Source: Phaeocystidibacter luteus (GTDB lineage Bacteria; Bacteroidota; Bacteroidia; Flavobacteriales; Schleiferiaceae). From it: a stretch of 64,000 nucleotides of DNA. Each line of letters opens with the position of its first letter. Position 1 is the stretch's first letter. Both the position numbers and the translations under genes were made by a program. Positions 1 through 8,962 of the stretch are shown in pieces. Under the pieces are notes generated by a model that searched no databases, was not told the DNA's origin, and saw only the letters and a list, made by a program, of their open reading frames with translations. The DNA lies in the NCBI RefSeq assembly GCF_008933115.1, contig NZ_WBVO01000001.1, positions 310,001-374,000 of the forward strand, given 5' to 3'.

Positions 1-270
1 GAACTGTGCTCGGCCATTCCAAATGGCCTTGCGAACATTGGCGCCGATAAAGAGGCAATACACATCGAAAATACCTGCAAACTCCGGTTCGGCATAAGGA
101 GCGTCGCCATCCGTGTGAAGGTGATAGATCTTATTACCGTAAAGCTGACTACCCCGTTCGGCTAATGCATGAACCAGAGCCTGAGGGGCAGCGGCTGCAG
201 TGTGGATGTATATGTTTTGTTCTGGCTTAACGTGTTGCAACGCATCGGTTGCAGAAACAAAGAGTGCCAT
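1..270 (-). CDS. Acetyl-CoA hydrolase/CoA-transferase family protein, N-terminal part
   Basis: This is the first 90 codons of a gene that runs off the left edge of the window. My translation begins MALFVSATDALQHVKPEQ, followed by IYIHTAAAAPQALVHAL and later a G-I-F-D-V strand. This matches the start of the acetyl-CoA hydrolase / 4-hydroxybutyrate CoA-transferase family, whose members move CoA between short acyl groups in the cytoplasm. The catalytic glutamate lies in the missing C-terminal half, so substrate and activity cannot be judged here. The ATG overlaps the stop codon of the upstream small membrane-protein gene as TAATG, which suggests translational coupling. Confidence 0.7.
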   Translation of the reverse strand, partial: MALFVSATDALQHVKPEQNIYIHTAAAAPQALVHALAERGSQLYGNKIYHLHTDGDAPYAEPEFAGIFDVYCLFIGANVRKAIWNGRAQF

Positions 271-461
271 TAGAAGAAGACCCTTTTAAATATGAAGATT
301 AGGATGAGCACCATGAGGATTCCTAGAAGTACGCGACTTCCCCCGATCCCGAACTTGTCGTGCGTTTTCGAGTCCTTGCGGTACGACCAAATCAAAAAGA
401 AAACAAAAGCAACCGCGAAAATGGCTGCAAAAATCCAATGTCCTGTAGTGATATTTTCCAT
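270..461 (-). CDS. Small two-helix membrane protein, unknown function
   Basis: This 63-residue protein has two hydrophobic segments, at about residues 8-25 and 43-60, separated by a basic loop rich in Lys, Asp and Arg. It is probably an inner-membrane protein. I do not recognise a named family. Its stop codon overlaps the start of the CoA-transferase gene by one base (TAATG), so the two probably form one transcript. The upstream gene on the other strand begins 78 bp away, leaving room for divergent promoters. Confidence 0.55.
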   Translation of the reverse strand: MENITTGHWIFAAIFAVAFVFFLIWSYRKDSKTHDKFGIGGSRVLLGILMVLILIFIFKRVFF

Positions 462-539
462 CTCTTATTACCTTGGGTTCAAAGGTACATTGCCAAGAAC
501 ATCCAATTGCTGATAAAGATCAGCCTATTTCAAACTTTT

Positions 540-932
540 ATGAAAAAACAGCTTTCTGCAGTCCACCATTTTCACGAAACCTACAAGATTCCTCAAAACG
601 AAGCGCCTGTGGGTGAAATCCCTACTGATCAGTATTTGCTGCGCTATAAATTGATGAGAGAAGAGAATGAAGAATACTTAGAAGCCGCTCAGAACAACGA
701 TATCGTGGAAATCGCAGATGCTTTAGGCGACATGCTCTACATCCTGTGTGGTACCATTCTCAGTCATGGTATGCAAAACGTAATCGAAGAAGTTTTCGAC
801 GAAATCCAAAGAAGCAATATGTCCAAGCTTGGTGAAGATGGACAGCCGATCTACCGCGAGGATGGTAAGGTGATGAAGGGGCCAAACTATTTCAAGCCTA
901 ATCTCAAAGAGATACTAGACAAGCACGTTTAG
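540..932 (+). CDS. MazG-like / PRA-PH-type nucleoside triphosphate pyrophosphohydrolase
   Basis: This 130-residue protein of the all-alpha NTP pyrophosphatase superfamily would hydrolyse a nucleoside triphosphate, or a similar phosphoribosyl compound, to the monophosphate plus pyrophosphate. Visible family marks are the acidic helix EENEEYLEA at about residues 38-46 and the second metal-binding helix EIADALGDMLYIL at about 55-67, together giving the ExxE...ExxD pattern of Mg2+ ligands. The ATG at 540 starts the conserved domain directly; upstream in-frame codons add an unrelated leader and were rejected. Its TAG overlaps the TAA of the convergent gene by 4 bp. House-cleaning of damaged nucleotides is the likely role, but the substrate is not determinable. 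Confidence 0.75.
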   Translation: MKKQLSAVHHFHETYKIPQNEAPVGEIPTDQYLLRYKLMREENEEYLEAAQNNDIVEIADALGDMLYILCGTILSHGMQNVIEEVFDEIQRSNMSKLGEDGQPIYREDGKVMKGPNYFKPNLKEILDKHV

Positions 933-2128
933 TAGGTCGAATGAATCACATACAAGAGCAAGTCGATGAGTTCTTGCTCTTCTTCCGTCGGACTCATCTC
1001 CTGTGCATCACCTAGGGTTTGCAGTGCCTCAGTCCTTTTATTTCGAACGATGAGCACATCGGCTTTCATGATGTACAACTGAACGCTCGGCTTCATCTTG
1101 ATGCACGCATTTAACCACTCCGTTGCCTTGTCTAAGGAGTAATCAGATCTGGAAAGTGAAGTGTGCGTTCGGATGATTTCAACCATTTGCTCGTCCGTTG
1201 GCTCCAATTTGATGATCTGCTCATCGGTGACCCGAATGTAGTTCTCAAAATCGTTGAGGCCCAGGTAATAGTCTTGCCAAAGCAAGAGTTTATTGTAGGC
1301 GAGCAAGTTCTCCGGATCAGCAGAATCGCGAACAACGGTTGGCAGAAGTTGTAGCTCCATGTTTTCAACCATGCTACTATCCATCGTGCTTACGGCGATC
1401 TCTAAATTGAAATTGTAAAGTCTATCATAGTACGCTTGCCATGGGAACTCTTCGCCAAGCGTTTGTTCCCAATCAATTTTGATGTATTGATAGAGGGGAG
1501 AGGTGAGGTCGCTCACGTACGTCATGATGTACGGCCAGTATCGATCCGATTTCAAGGAATCAAGGTTCAAAGAGTTGCGAAATGCACTCACTAATCTCGT
1601 TTCATATTGAGGTTGGTTCGCACCAGCGATATAAAAGAGATCGAACCATTCTTCCACGGAAAGGGTGTCACCACCGCGCATGGCATACGGCATGATAGAT
1701 CCGTAGTTCTGCGTAAGAAACCCAACTTTGTCACATGCACGCATAAATTTCTCATGCTCCATGACGCCAGCTTCCATTTTCCAAACGAATTCAGATCCCG
1801 TCATCCAAAGGGAAGAAGGCACACTCCCAATATCAAAGCCAGCCGCAAAGCTCCTGGCAAATGAAGTTCCCTCTCGGATGTAAATGCTCAAGTAATTCTC
1901 ATTCAAGTAGTCTTCAACTACGTCTCTCCCCAAGGTTGAACTCTCCATAAAGTCGCAAGGCTCACAGTCGTCGGAACTAGTGTAATAGACATAAATCATC
2001 TTGCGGTTAGCCTCGGCGAGTGCTAAAACTTCTTCCCACTGTGTTAGAGAGGTAACATAGATGAAGTCTGGCTTAGCCGTGCCAGCAAATGAAAAGAGGA
2101 TGGCGAGAGTTAGGAGTAGTTTTTTCAT
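929..2128 (-). CDS. Secreted thioredoxin-fold protein with C-terminal helical repeat region
   Basis: This 399-residue protein starts with a signal peptide (MKKLLLTLAILFSFAGTAK). A thioredoxin-like domain follows at about residues 25-130 with a CxxC redox motif (C55-E-P-C58), so a periplasmic thiol-disulfide role is plausible. Residues from about 150 to the end have no cysteine pair and look like TPR-type helices, with a recognisable TPR-like pair near 340-395. The gene overlaps the upstream OstA-like gene by 4 bp and is the last of a purA / OstA / thioredoxin run. It may help fold or monitor envelope proteins, but that is inference. Its stop overlaps the convergent pyrophosphohydrolase gene by 4 bp. 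Confidence 0.7.
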   Translation of the reverse strand: MKKLLLTLAILFSFAGTAKPDFIYVTSLTQWEEVLALAEANRKMIYVYYTSSDDCEPCDFMESSTLGRDVVEDYLNENYLSIYIREGTSFARSFAAGFDIGSVPSSLWMTGSEFVWKMEAGVMEHEKFMRACDKVGFLTQNYGSIMPYAMRGGDTLSVEEWFDLFYIAGANQPQYETRLVSAFRNSLNLDSLKSDRYWPYIMTYVSDLTSPLYQYIKIDWEQTLGEEFPWQAYYDRLYNFNLEIAVSTMDSSMVENMELQLLPTVVRDSADPENLLAYNKLLLWQDYYLGLNDFENYIRVTDEQIIKLEPTDEQMVEIIRTHTSLSRSDYSLDKATEWLNACIKMKPSVQLYIMKADVLIVRNKRTEALQTLGDAQEMSPTEEEQELIDLLLYVIHSTY

Positions 2129-3612
2129 TGGAAGATGTCGCTTCGAGTTGGTCGCTCATCATACCTTGGTCTAAAACCTTTAAGTCGCTTTTCTCCTTCA
2201 GGAATATCTTCCACCGGATAGAGCGTAGCATCAGGCTTTACAAGGAAAATGATGCGGTCAATCTTGTTATCTTGAACGCGAATTTCCAAATCACTGCAAT
2301 CTGCTCGGTTGATTCCTAGCAGTACTTCATTTTCGTCGTAGGCATTGTACACGGTCTGACCATTTCCGGAAACAAATATGCGCTGTAGCTCATTCTCAAC
2401 GAACTTCCCATACATGTTCTTTCCCTTGATCTGATCGTATAGAACTTCTTCGGTTTCAGACATCAAGAAAGCGTTTCCGGTCATGAATAAGCTATCCATG
2501 TTGCCATTGCGCAACTTCAGATCCATATTGTCTGAGGTCATCTGGTTGGTGCCAGTCCATAGAATAGGGGACTCATACAAATGGAATGTCGAGTCTATCT
2601 CTGAATAGAATAGAGAGTCACATCGGCCTTGGAAGTCTGATTTGAAAATTTTCACGTTGTAGTAAACTTTCAAAAACCGTTCCGCTGTGTCATTGTTCCG
2701 ATAGGTGAGAAGGGTGTCACCGTTCAAGTGCAACGTATCGCCATCAACATTCAGACTGTAGATAGGATTTCCAGTAACGAATGCATAGCTACTAGATTCC
2801 TTGTAATGCGCGAAGGCGCCGGTAACTTCGTAACCTTCCGCAGTATCCCTGAGAAGTACGTTGTCGTATACTTTTCCAAATTCTCTCTTTTGATCATAGA
2901 AAATGGAATCCCCTCGAATGAGTTGCGATTCGTTGTAGATGAAAACGCTATCCACAAACCAACTCGTTTCTCTCAGGGCATTGAAATAGCCTTTCTTACA
3001 GTAGATGTCGCCGTTCTTTCCTGAGATTACAGTTCGACCGTAAAACCAGGTTTGTTCAGATTCAGAATGATACAACATAGTATCCGAGCGAACCGTGTAG
3101 TTGTCGGTTACTAAAACGACACTATCCTTGAATTGAAGCATGTCGTTGTTACTATTATAAAGGCCACGCTGGCTCCAGAGCTTTTGAGACGGACCAATAA
3201 TGTTCGCCCCATTTGTGTAATAGCCCAGATTCGTGTTTCTGTCAAATTGCAGCGAAGGAGCTGTCAGTTCTAAATCTGGGTCTCTGAGGCGTACATTTCC
3301 TCGAATGTCGATTTGCTTCGTGTTGCCGTTGTAATTCAGCTTATCTCCATACAAATGAAGTGTGTCACCCTGGTTGATGTGTACGTTCTGATACGCTATG
3401 ATGGAATTCGACTTCGGGAAGAAATGCGCGGAATCGCAGAACATCAACGCCCCTTCATGCGACATTCGAACATCACCAATCAAACGGACAAACTCTTTGG
3501 TTTGGCCACGTGACTTCTTTAAAGTTCGGGTATTGAGAATCTCAATCTGTTTTGCCTGCCCAAAAATGAAGGTCGACAAAAACAGAAAGAAGAATGTGTA
3601 CGTGAGTTTCAC
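2125..3612 (-). CDS. OstA/LptA-like envelope protein (LPS transport family)
   Basis: This 495-residue secreted protein resembles the Bacteroidota OstA-like family, which is related to the LptA / LptD N-terminal domain that carries lipopolysaccharide across the periplasm. The body is made of short repeated beta-strand units such as GDTLHLYGDKLNYNG and GNVRLRDPDLELTAPSLQF, typical of a beta-jellyroll/OstA fold. I chose the GTG at 3612 rather than the ATG at 3663. GTG gives an immediate signal peptide (KLTYTFFFLFLSTFIFGQ) and leaves 7 bp after purA, whereas the ATG would overlap purA by 44 bp and bury the signal. It is co-directional with purA and the thioredoxin-fold gene. Confidence 0.75.
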   Translation of the reverse strand: MKLTYTFFFLFLSTFIFGQAKQIEILNTRTLKKSRGQTKEFVRLIGDVRMSHEGALMFCDSAHFFPKSNSIIAYQNVHINQGDTLHLYGDKLNYNGNTKQIDIRGNVRLRDPDLELTAPSLQFDRNTNLGYYTNGANIIGPSQKLWSQRGLYNSNNDMLQFKDSVVLVTDNYTVRSDTMLYHSESEQTWFYGRTVISGKNGDIYCKKGYFNALRETSWFVDSVFIYNESQLIRGDSIFYDQKREFGKVYDNVLLRDTAEGYEVTGAFAHYKESSSYAFVTGNPIYSLNVDGDTLHLNGDTLLTYRNNDTAERFLKVYYNVKIFKSDFQGRCDSLFYSEIDSTFHLYESPILWTGTNQMTSDNMDLKLRNGNMDSLFMTGNAFLMSETEEVLYDQIKGKNMYGKFVENELQRIFVSGNGQTVYNAYDENEVLLGINRADCSDLEIRVQDNKIDRIIFLVKPDATLYPVEDIPEGEKRLKGFRPRYDERPTRSDIFQ

Positions 3613-3619
3613 GAAAGAT

Positions 3620-4885
3620 TTATCGATGAATAGTCTGCGTTCTATCTGGTCCAACCGAAACAACTTTAACAGGAACTCCTGTTTTTTCCTCGATGTAACG
3701 GATGTATGAACGCAAGTTCTCCGGCATTTCGTCTTCTGTGCGTACAGAAGTCAAATCTTCACTCCAGCCAGGAAGTTCTTCGTAAATCGCTTCAACAAGA
3801 TGATCTTCGATTTTGTAAGGCAAATGCTCAACCTCTTCGCCGCGGTATTTGTACTTCGTACATACTTTGATGGTCTCGAATCCGCTGAGCACGTCAGCCT
3901 TCATCATAAAGAGTTGAGTGACACCGTTGATGTCAATCGCGTACTTCAATGCTGGGAGGTCGAGCCATCCACAACGACGTGGACGACCAGTGGTAGCGCC
4001 AAACTCGTGGCCCTTTGCACGAAGCTCTTCGCCAGTGGCATCTTCAAGTTCGGTAGGGAATGGGCCGCTACCAACACGTGTGCAGTATGCCTTGAAAATC
4101 CCGAATACTTCGCCAATTTGGTTAGGTGCAACACCAAGACCGGTACATGCACCTGCGGCAGTTGTATTTGAAGAGGTTACAAACGGATACGTTCCAAAGT
4201 CGATGTCTAGTAACGTTCCTTGCGCTCCTTCGGCCAAGATCTTCTTGTTGGCACGCATGGCATCGTGCACGTATGGCTCGCTGTCTACAAGCTTGAGTGA
4301 ACGGAGGAAATCAACCGCTTCAAACCACTCAGCTTCCATGCTATCAAGATCACACTCGTAATCATAGAGTGCGATTAAGTCCTTGTGCTTCGCAACTAGG
4401 TTGTCATAGCGCTCTTTGAAGTCTGGCAGCTCGATATCGCCTACGCGCAAACCGTTTCTACCTGTTTTATCCATGTACGTCGGCCCGATACCCTTGAGTG
4501 TACTTCCGATTTTCTTCTTGCCCTTTGCAGCTTCAGAGGCAGCATCGAGCATGCGATGAGAGGGAAGGATAAGGTGTGCTTTTCTTGAAATGAGCAGCTT
4601 CTGAGTGAAGTCGCCTTCGAACTTCTTGAGATCGTCCATTTCTCTCTTGAAAATCACAGGGTCGATAACAACGCCGTTACCTACGATATTCATCGCTTCT
4701 GGGTGGAAAATCCCGGAAGGGATGGTGTGAAGAACGTGTTTGATACCGTCGAACTCAAGTGTGTGGCCAGCATTTGGGCCGCCTTGGAAACGAGCGATGA
4801 TGTCGTACTGACGAGTGAGAACGTCAACAATTTTTCCTTTTCCCTCATCTCCCCATTGGAGACCTAAGAGGATATCTACTGCCAT
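3620..4885 (-). CDS. purA: Adenylosuccinate synthetase
   Basis: PurA makes adenylosuccinate from IMP, aspartate and GTP, the first committed step to AMP, in the cytoplasm. The protein is 421 residues, the usual length. The N-terminal GTP-binding loop GDEGKGK is at residues 12-18, GGPNAGHT follows at about 35-42, and the family motif IGSTLKGIGPTYMDK is near 125. The Asp and Lys of the first loop and the His of GHT are the expected catalytic groups. It sits 12 bp downstream of a Fur-family gene and 7 bp upstream of the OstA-like gene. Nothing is missing or unusual. Confidence 0.97.
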   Translation of the reverse strand: MAVDILLGLQWGDEGKGKIVDVLTRQYDIIARFQGGPNAGHTLEFDGIKHVLHTIPSGIFHPEAMNIVGNGVVIDPVIFKREMDDLKKFEGDFTQKLLISRKAHLILPSHRMLDAASEAAKGKKKIGSTLKGIGPTYMDKTGRNGLRVGDIELPDFKERYDNLVAKHKDLIALYDYECDLDSMEAEWFEAVDFLRSLKLVDSEPYVHDAMRANKKILAEGAQGTLLDIDFGTYPFVTSSNTTAAGACTGLGVAPNQIGEVFGIFKAYCTRVGSGPFPTELEDATGEELRAKGHEFGATTGRPRRCGWLDLPALKYAIDINGVTQLFMMKADVLSGFETIKVCTKYKYRGEEVEHLPYKIEDHLVEAIYEELPGWSEDLTSVRTEDEMPENLRSYIRYIEEKTGVPVKVVSVGPDRTQTIHR

Positions 4886-4897
4886 AAAGCGTGGAAC

Positions 4898-5368
4898 TTA
4901 TTCGGTGGGGTTTGAATTGACATCTTCGGGTTTCGACGCGTTTTTGCGCGCAAAGAAATAGAGGGAATGCCCATCTACCTCAACTCCGAAAACCTCTTCA
5001 ATAGTTGCCTTGATTTGTTGAATGCGTGGATCGCAGAACTCGATTACTTCTCCTGTGTCGGTGCAGATAACGTGATCATGCTGACGGTTGAAATACGACT
5101 TCTCGTAGTGTGCCTGGTTTTGCCCAAACTGATGCTTACGCACCAAACCACACTGAAGAAGGAGTTCAATAGTATTGTAAAGCGTAGCTCTACTCACACG
5201 GTAATTCTTGTTCTTCATTGAAATGTACAGCGATTCAATATCAAAGTGATCATCGCTCGCGTAGATCTCCTTTAATATGGCGTAACGCTCAGGCGTTTTA
5301 CGTTGACCGTTCGCCTCTAGATAGTCGGTGAAAACCTGTTTTACCTGCTCGAAAGCTGTATCGTCCAT
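4898..5368 (-). CDS. Fur-family metal-responsive transcriptional regulator
   Basis: This 156-residue winged-helix repressor belongs to the ferric uptake regulator family. The DNA-binding region spans about residues 10-85 ([14 protein letters not shown], then [15 protein letters not shown]). The dimerisation domain carries the metal-site motif HDHVIC followed by [11 protein letters not shown]. The structural CxxC pair found in many Fur proteins is absent (C-T-D-T instead), as I recall for flavobacterial homologues. I placed the start at 5368 because a perfect -7 element lies at 5390-5397, downstream of the alternative ATG at 5401. Whether it senses iron, zinc or peroxide cannot be told. It lies 12 bp upstream of purA. 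Confidence 0.85.
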   Translation of the reverse strand: MDDTAFEQVKQVFTDYLEANGQRKTPERYAILKEIYASDDHFDIESLYISMKNKNYRVSRATLYNTIELLLQCGLVRKHQFGQNQAHYEKSYFNRQHDHVICTDTGEVIEFCDPRIQQIKATIEEVFGVEVDGHSLYFFARKNASKPEDVNSNPTE

Positions 5369-5389
5369 ATACTTATGAGAACAAAGGCA

Positions 5390-5397
5390 CAAAAATA
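5390..5397 (-). promoter_or_regulatory. -7 promoter element of the Fur-family gene
   Basis: Read on the minus strand this is TATTTTTG, a perfect match to the Bacteroidota -7 consensus TAnnTTTG, 21 bp upstream of the chosen ATG. I see no clear -33 TTG at the normal spacing. Its position rules out the upstream ATG at 5401 as the translation start. Confidence 0.5.
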
Positions 5398-5502
5398 GCA
5401 ATTCATATCGAAGGAAACCGTTTTACAAGCGTTCATTATCAACAATCAGAAATAATGAGCCTATCTTCGGTGTCCGCTTTAATTTGAATCAGCAATTTTC
5501 AG

Positions 5503-7389
5503 ATGCGCATACTCTTATCTCTATCCCTTCTTATTCTTTGCCAGTGCACGGTTCAGGCGCAGTCGCGACGTGCAAGAAACTATTTTACGGATGCTCAGCA
5601 GAGTATCAGAAACAGAGATTACCAAGAAGCGATGGATGATCTAGAAAGTGCCCTCAGATCTTCTCCCGAATATGCCGAAGCTTGGTTATTAAAGGCTGAT
5701 TTACATATGATGCTTCGGGAGGGCGATAAAGCGATTCAATCCTATAAAAAGGCCTACGCCAACAGTGGCAATGCTGCTGTTCTATTTAGATGGGGTAGTG
5801 CAACCCTAGAATACGGTCAGTATGCTGTGGCCGACAGCGTTCTAACCGCATATATCAATTCACCTCAAGCAAACCCCCGCTACGTTTCACAAGCTAATGG
5901 TCTACGCGATAGAGCTGCATGGGCAGCAGAAAGGGTGAGAAATCCGGTTGAGTTCGACCCGCAATACATGGGTGAACATGTGAATAAGCTGCATATGCAG
6001 TATTTCCCTGCGATTACAGCAGATGGAAATACGCTCATGTTTACGGCACGGAACCTCAATGAAATGCCGTCTGACGAAGACTTTTACTTCACTCAGAGGG
6101 ATAGTTTGGGAAATTGGTCGGAAGCCCAACCGCTTCCAGGAAGACTAAACACACGCGGAAACGAAGGCGCCATGTGCTTGTCAGCGGATGGAGAATACAT
6201 CTTCTACACGGGCTGTGACCGCGAAGGTGGCTTTGGATCATGCGATATCTACATAAGTTTTAGAGAAGAAGACGGTACATATAGCGAAGGAAGAAACCTC
6301 GGCGAAGCTATTAATACCAGGTACTGGGAATCGCAACCGGCACTTTCACCTGACGGAAAAACGCTCTTCTTCGTCCGCGGTAGCAATAGCCGTGGAGGGA
6401 CGATGGATATTTACTATTCAAATTTCACGGAAGAGGGCTGGACAGAGGCTAAGAAGGTTGAAGGCGAGGTCAATACTCCAGCGAAGGAAGAGTCTCCTTT
6501 CATTCACTTCGATGGGAGAACCATGTACTTTGCGAGCGAGGGGCACCTAGGCATGGGACAAAGCGATTTGTTCATGGCAACCCTCCAACCAGATGGAACC
6601 TGGGGAGATGTGAAGAATCTCGGATATCCCATCAATACATACAAAGGAGAGATAGCATTAGTTGTTGCGCCAGACGGTAAAACGGCGTTCTATTCGTCCG
6701 ATAGAGGGAGAATGGAAGATCGACAACACCTCTATATGTTCGAACTTCCAGAGGAGGTTAGAGCCACCCCGGTAGCTTGGATTAGTGGAGTAGTGGTAGA
6801 CGATGAAACGAATCGCCCCGTGCAAGCTAAGCTTGAATTCGTGGATTTATCGACCGGCGAAGTCATACTTTCCGATGTTTCGAACCGACGAGGACAGTTT
6901 CAAGTAAGTCTTCCAAGCCATTCTTCTTATGCCTTGAATGTGAATGGAAAGGGATACATGTTTTATTCTGAAAACTTCTCTCTCGAAGATCAAACCGAAG
7001 CAACAGCCGAGTCATTATTGGTTCAATTGAGAAAGTTGAAGGTGGGCGACGCTGCGGTGTTGAGCAATATCTTCTACGAATACGACTCATACGAGCTCAC
7101 GGATAATTCCACCACAGAACTAGAGAAACTCGTTCAGTTCTTGAATGAGAATCCAAGTGTTAAATTGTCGATTGACGGACACACCGATAACATCGGAGGA
7201 GCAGCATATAATAAAGAATTGAGCAAGCAACGCGCACAATCTATAGTTGACTACCTGATAGCTAATGGTATAGACGAGGGGCGTTTGGAGTCCCGTGGAT
7301 ACGGCGATTCGCGTCCAATTGCCGACAACTCTACCGAGGAGGGGCGTGCTAAAAACCGCAGAACGGAACTGACAATCTTGAATTTGTAA
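5503..7389 (+). CDS. PorE-like TPR / PD40 beta-propeller / CRD / OmpA envelope protein
   Basis: This 628-residue secreted protein reads, in order: signal peptide (1-19); TPR helices (about 27-105); a PD40/WD40-like propeller (about 155-415) with repeats such as LSPDGKTLFFVRG and VAPDGKTAFYSSD; a carboxypeptidase-regulatory-like beta domain (about 424-500); and an OmpA peptidoglycan-binding domain (about 515-628) with DGHTDN and AKNRRTEL. This order matches PorE, a T9SS component that ties the secretion machine to peptidoglycan. Close paralogues with other jobs are common in Bacteroidota, so PorE identity is likely but unproven. A weak -7 element (TATCTTCG, 5462-5469) precedes it. It heads an envelope gene run. 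Confidence 0.8.
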   Translation: MRILLSLSLLILCQCTVQAQSRRARNYFTDAQQSIRNRDYQEAMDDLESALRSSPEYAEAWLLKADLHMMLREGDKAIQSYKKAYANSGNAAVLFRWGSATLEYGQYAVADSVLTAYINSPQANPRYVSQANGLRDRAAWAAERVRNPVEFDPQYMGEHVNKLHMQYFPAITADGNTLMFTARNLNEMPSDEDFYFTQRDSLGNWSEAQPLPGRLNTRGNEGAMCLSADGEYIFYTGCDREGGFGSCDIYISFREEDGTYSEGRNLGEAINTRYWESQPALSPDGKTLFFVRGSNSRGGTMDIYYSNFTEEGWTEAKKVEGEVNTPAKEESPFIHFDGRTMYFASEGHLGMGQSDLFMATLQPDGTWGDVKNLGYPINTYKGEIALVVAPDGKTAFYSSDRGRMEDRQHLYMFELPEEVRATPVAWISGVVVDDETNRPVQAKLEFVDLSTGEVILSDVSNRRGQFQVSLPSHSSYALNVNGKGYMFYSENFSLEDQTEATAESLLVQLRKLKVGDAAVLSNIFYEYDSYELTDNSTTELEKLVQFLNENPSVKLSIDGHTDNIGGAAYNKELSKQRAQSIVDYLIANGIDEGRLESRGYGDSRPIADNSTEEGRAKNRRTELTILNL

Positions 7390-7441
7390 GTATTTTCTTT
7401 CAGTTTTTACTTATTTTCGTGGACACCACTAACCATGTCTC

Positions 7442-8962
7442 ATGAAAGTAACGACCTACCTAACTACCTTACTTTCCGCGGCGGTGCTCTTATCGTGTAT
7501 GCCTGAAATTGATACCGATAAGTTTACAAATTACACCTACCGTGGGGAATGGGGGATTCCGCTGGTTAACTCTCGCGTTAGCCTTCAGGATGTCTTAGCA
7601 GAAGACACCTTATTCACAATCGACCCTGATGGCGGGTTGCGACTCATTTATGAAAGCGACAGTGTTTTCGGGTTCGCGATTGACGATTTCGCCGCCATTC
7701 CTGGTCAGGACCCATTAGAAACAACCGTTCCTCTAGACGTTCCTTCTCTTAATGTCAGCACTTCACTAGGCACCATTGGCGGTGCGAAGTTCAAGCAGTT
7801 GAGAATTCGAGAAGGATCCCTAAAGCTTGAGGTTGATAACCCAACAGCCAATTCAGTTGATCTATCTGTAACGATCAACAACGCGGATATTTCGGGACAA
7901 ACGTTTTCCATAAACCTGACTGCAACGCCAGGTATTTCCTCGCAAACCGTTGACGTAGCTGGGTTGGATATCGACCTTTCCAACAATGGGTTAACCGAGA
8001 ATTACCTCTCATTTGAGATTGATATTCTCAGCAACGGTGGCGCTACGGCGGGTCAAACTGTTGACCTAGCACTCACGTACGAAGAGTTACTTGTAGGTAG
8101 AGCAGTTGGATATTTTGGTCAACGTACAGTAGCCGTTCCTTCTGGCAACTTCCAACTTGGAGTTGAGGCCTTCGAAAACTTCCTGAATGGACTCTACCTG
8201 GCAGATCCGACCATTGAGCTGGTTGTTTCTTCAAATGTTGGACTTCCTCTTCAACTCGATTTAGATTTGGATGGCGTAAGTACCGCAGGCCAACTTGAAT
8301 CTCTTGGTCTCGCAGCCATCAATATTACAGGGCCATCTGTCATTGGTAATTACGACACAACCAATATTCTGATCGACCGTACCACGAGTAACATTGTTGA
8401 TTTTATTGCAAACGTTCCCAATACCATTCTATATAGTGGTGCAGGAATTATGAATCCGCAAGGTGAAACCGGAACGGACAACTTTATCACTGCCGACGGT
8501 GAAATGCAGGTTGGTCTTCGAATCGACCTTCCTCTTGCCTTGAGAACGCAAAACCTCATTTTCCAACAAGAGATTGGGAACCTAGACTTCGGCGGTCTTA
8601 CCGAGCAAACGGATGCAGTTGAGGAATTGACCTTGAAGTTCCACGTTGAAAACGAGTTTCCTTTCGATGCAGATATGAAACTGCAGTTCTACCAGAACGA
8701 TGTACTTACTGACAGCGTGCTTCTCGATTTATTCGATGCCGCCCCAGTTGATGGAAACGGAAGAAGCACAGGATATCAGATTACAGATGAGGACGAAGTG
8801 CTCTCTGGCGATAAGATCAATAGACTTCTCCAAGCAGATCGCTTGGTGATGACCATTACGTTGAATACCACCAACAATGGCAATACAACAGTAAAACTAT
8901 ACGAGGACTACGACATCCTGGTTCAGTTAGGAGTAGATGCTAAACTCAATTACGATCTGTAA
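7442..8962 (+). CDS. Large surface or periplasmic lipoprotein, unknown function
   Basis: This 506-residue lipoprotein has a signal ending in the lipobox L-L-S-C (Cys19). The rest is mostly beta-strand with many short Thr/Asn/Val/Leu-rich repeats and no cysteine clusters or recognisable catalytic motif. The composition suggests stacked beta-sandwich domains. The stop codon overlaps the ATG of the DUF5723-like barrel gene as TAATG, so the two are translated together and may act together at the outer membrane. A one-mismatch -7 element (TATTTTCG, 7412-7419) lies upstream, so it may have its own promoter as well as read-through from the PorE-like gene. Confidence 0.7.
   Translation: MKVTTYLTTLLSAAVLLSCMPEIDTDKFTNYTYRGEWGIPLVNSRVSLQDVLAEDTLFTIDPDGGLRLIYESDSVFGFAIDDFAAIPGQDPLETTVPLDVPSLNVSTSLGTIGGAKFKQLRIREGSLKLEVDNPTANSVDLSVTINNADISGQTFSINLTATPGISSQTVDVAGLDIDLSNNGLTENYLSFEIDILSNGGATAGQTVDLALTYEELLVGRAVGYFGQRTVAVPSGNFQLGVEAFENFLNGLYLADPTIELVVSSNVGLPLQLDLDLDGVSTAGQLESLGLAAINITGPSVIGNYDTTNILIDRTTSNIVDFIANVPNTILYSGAGIMNPQGETGTDNFITADGEMQVGLRIDLPLALRTQNLIFQQEIGNLDFGGLTEQTDAVEELTLKFHVENEFPFDADMKLQFYQNDVLTDSVLLDLFDAAPVDGNGRSTGYQITDEDEVLSGDKINRLLQADRLVMTITLNTTNNGNTTVKLYEDYDILVQLGVDAKLNYDL

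Noticed and set aside
3918-4361. Long open frame antisense to purA
   Set aside because: It is a mirror of the strong purA coding frame, has no domain or plausible start context, and its protein looks random and low in family signal.
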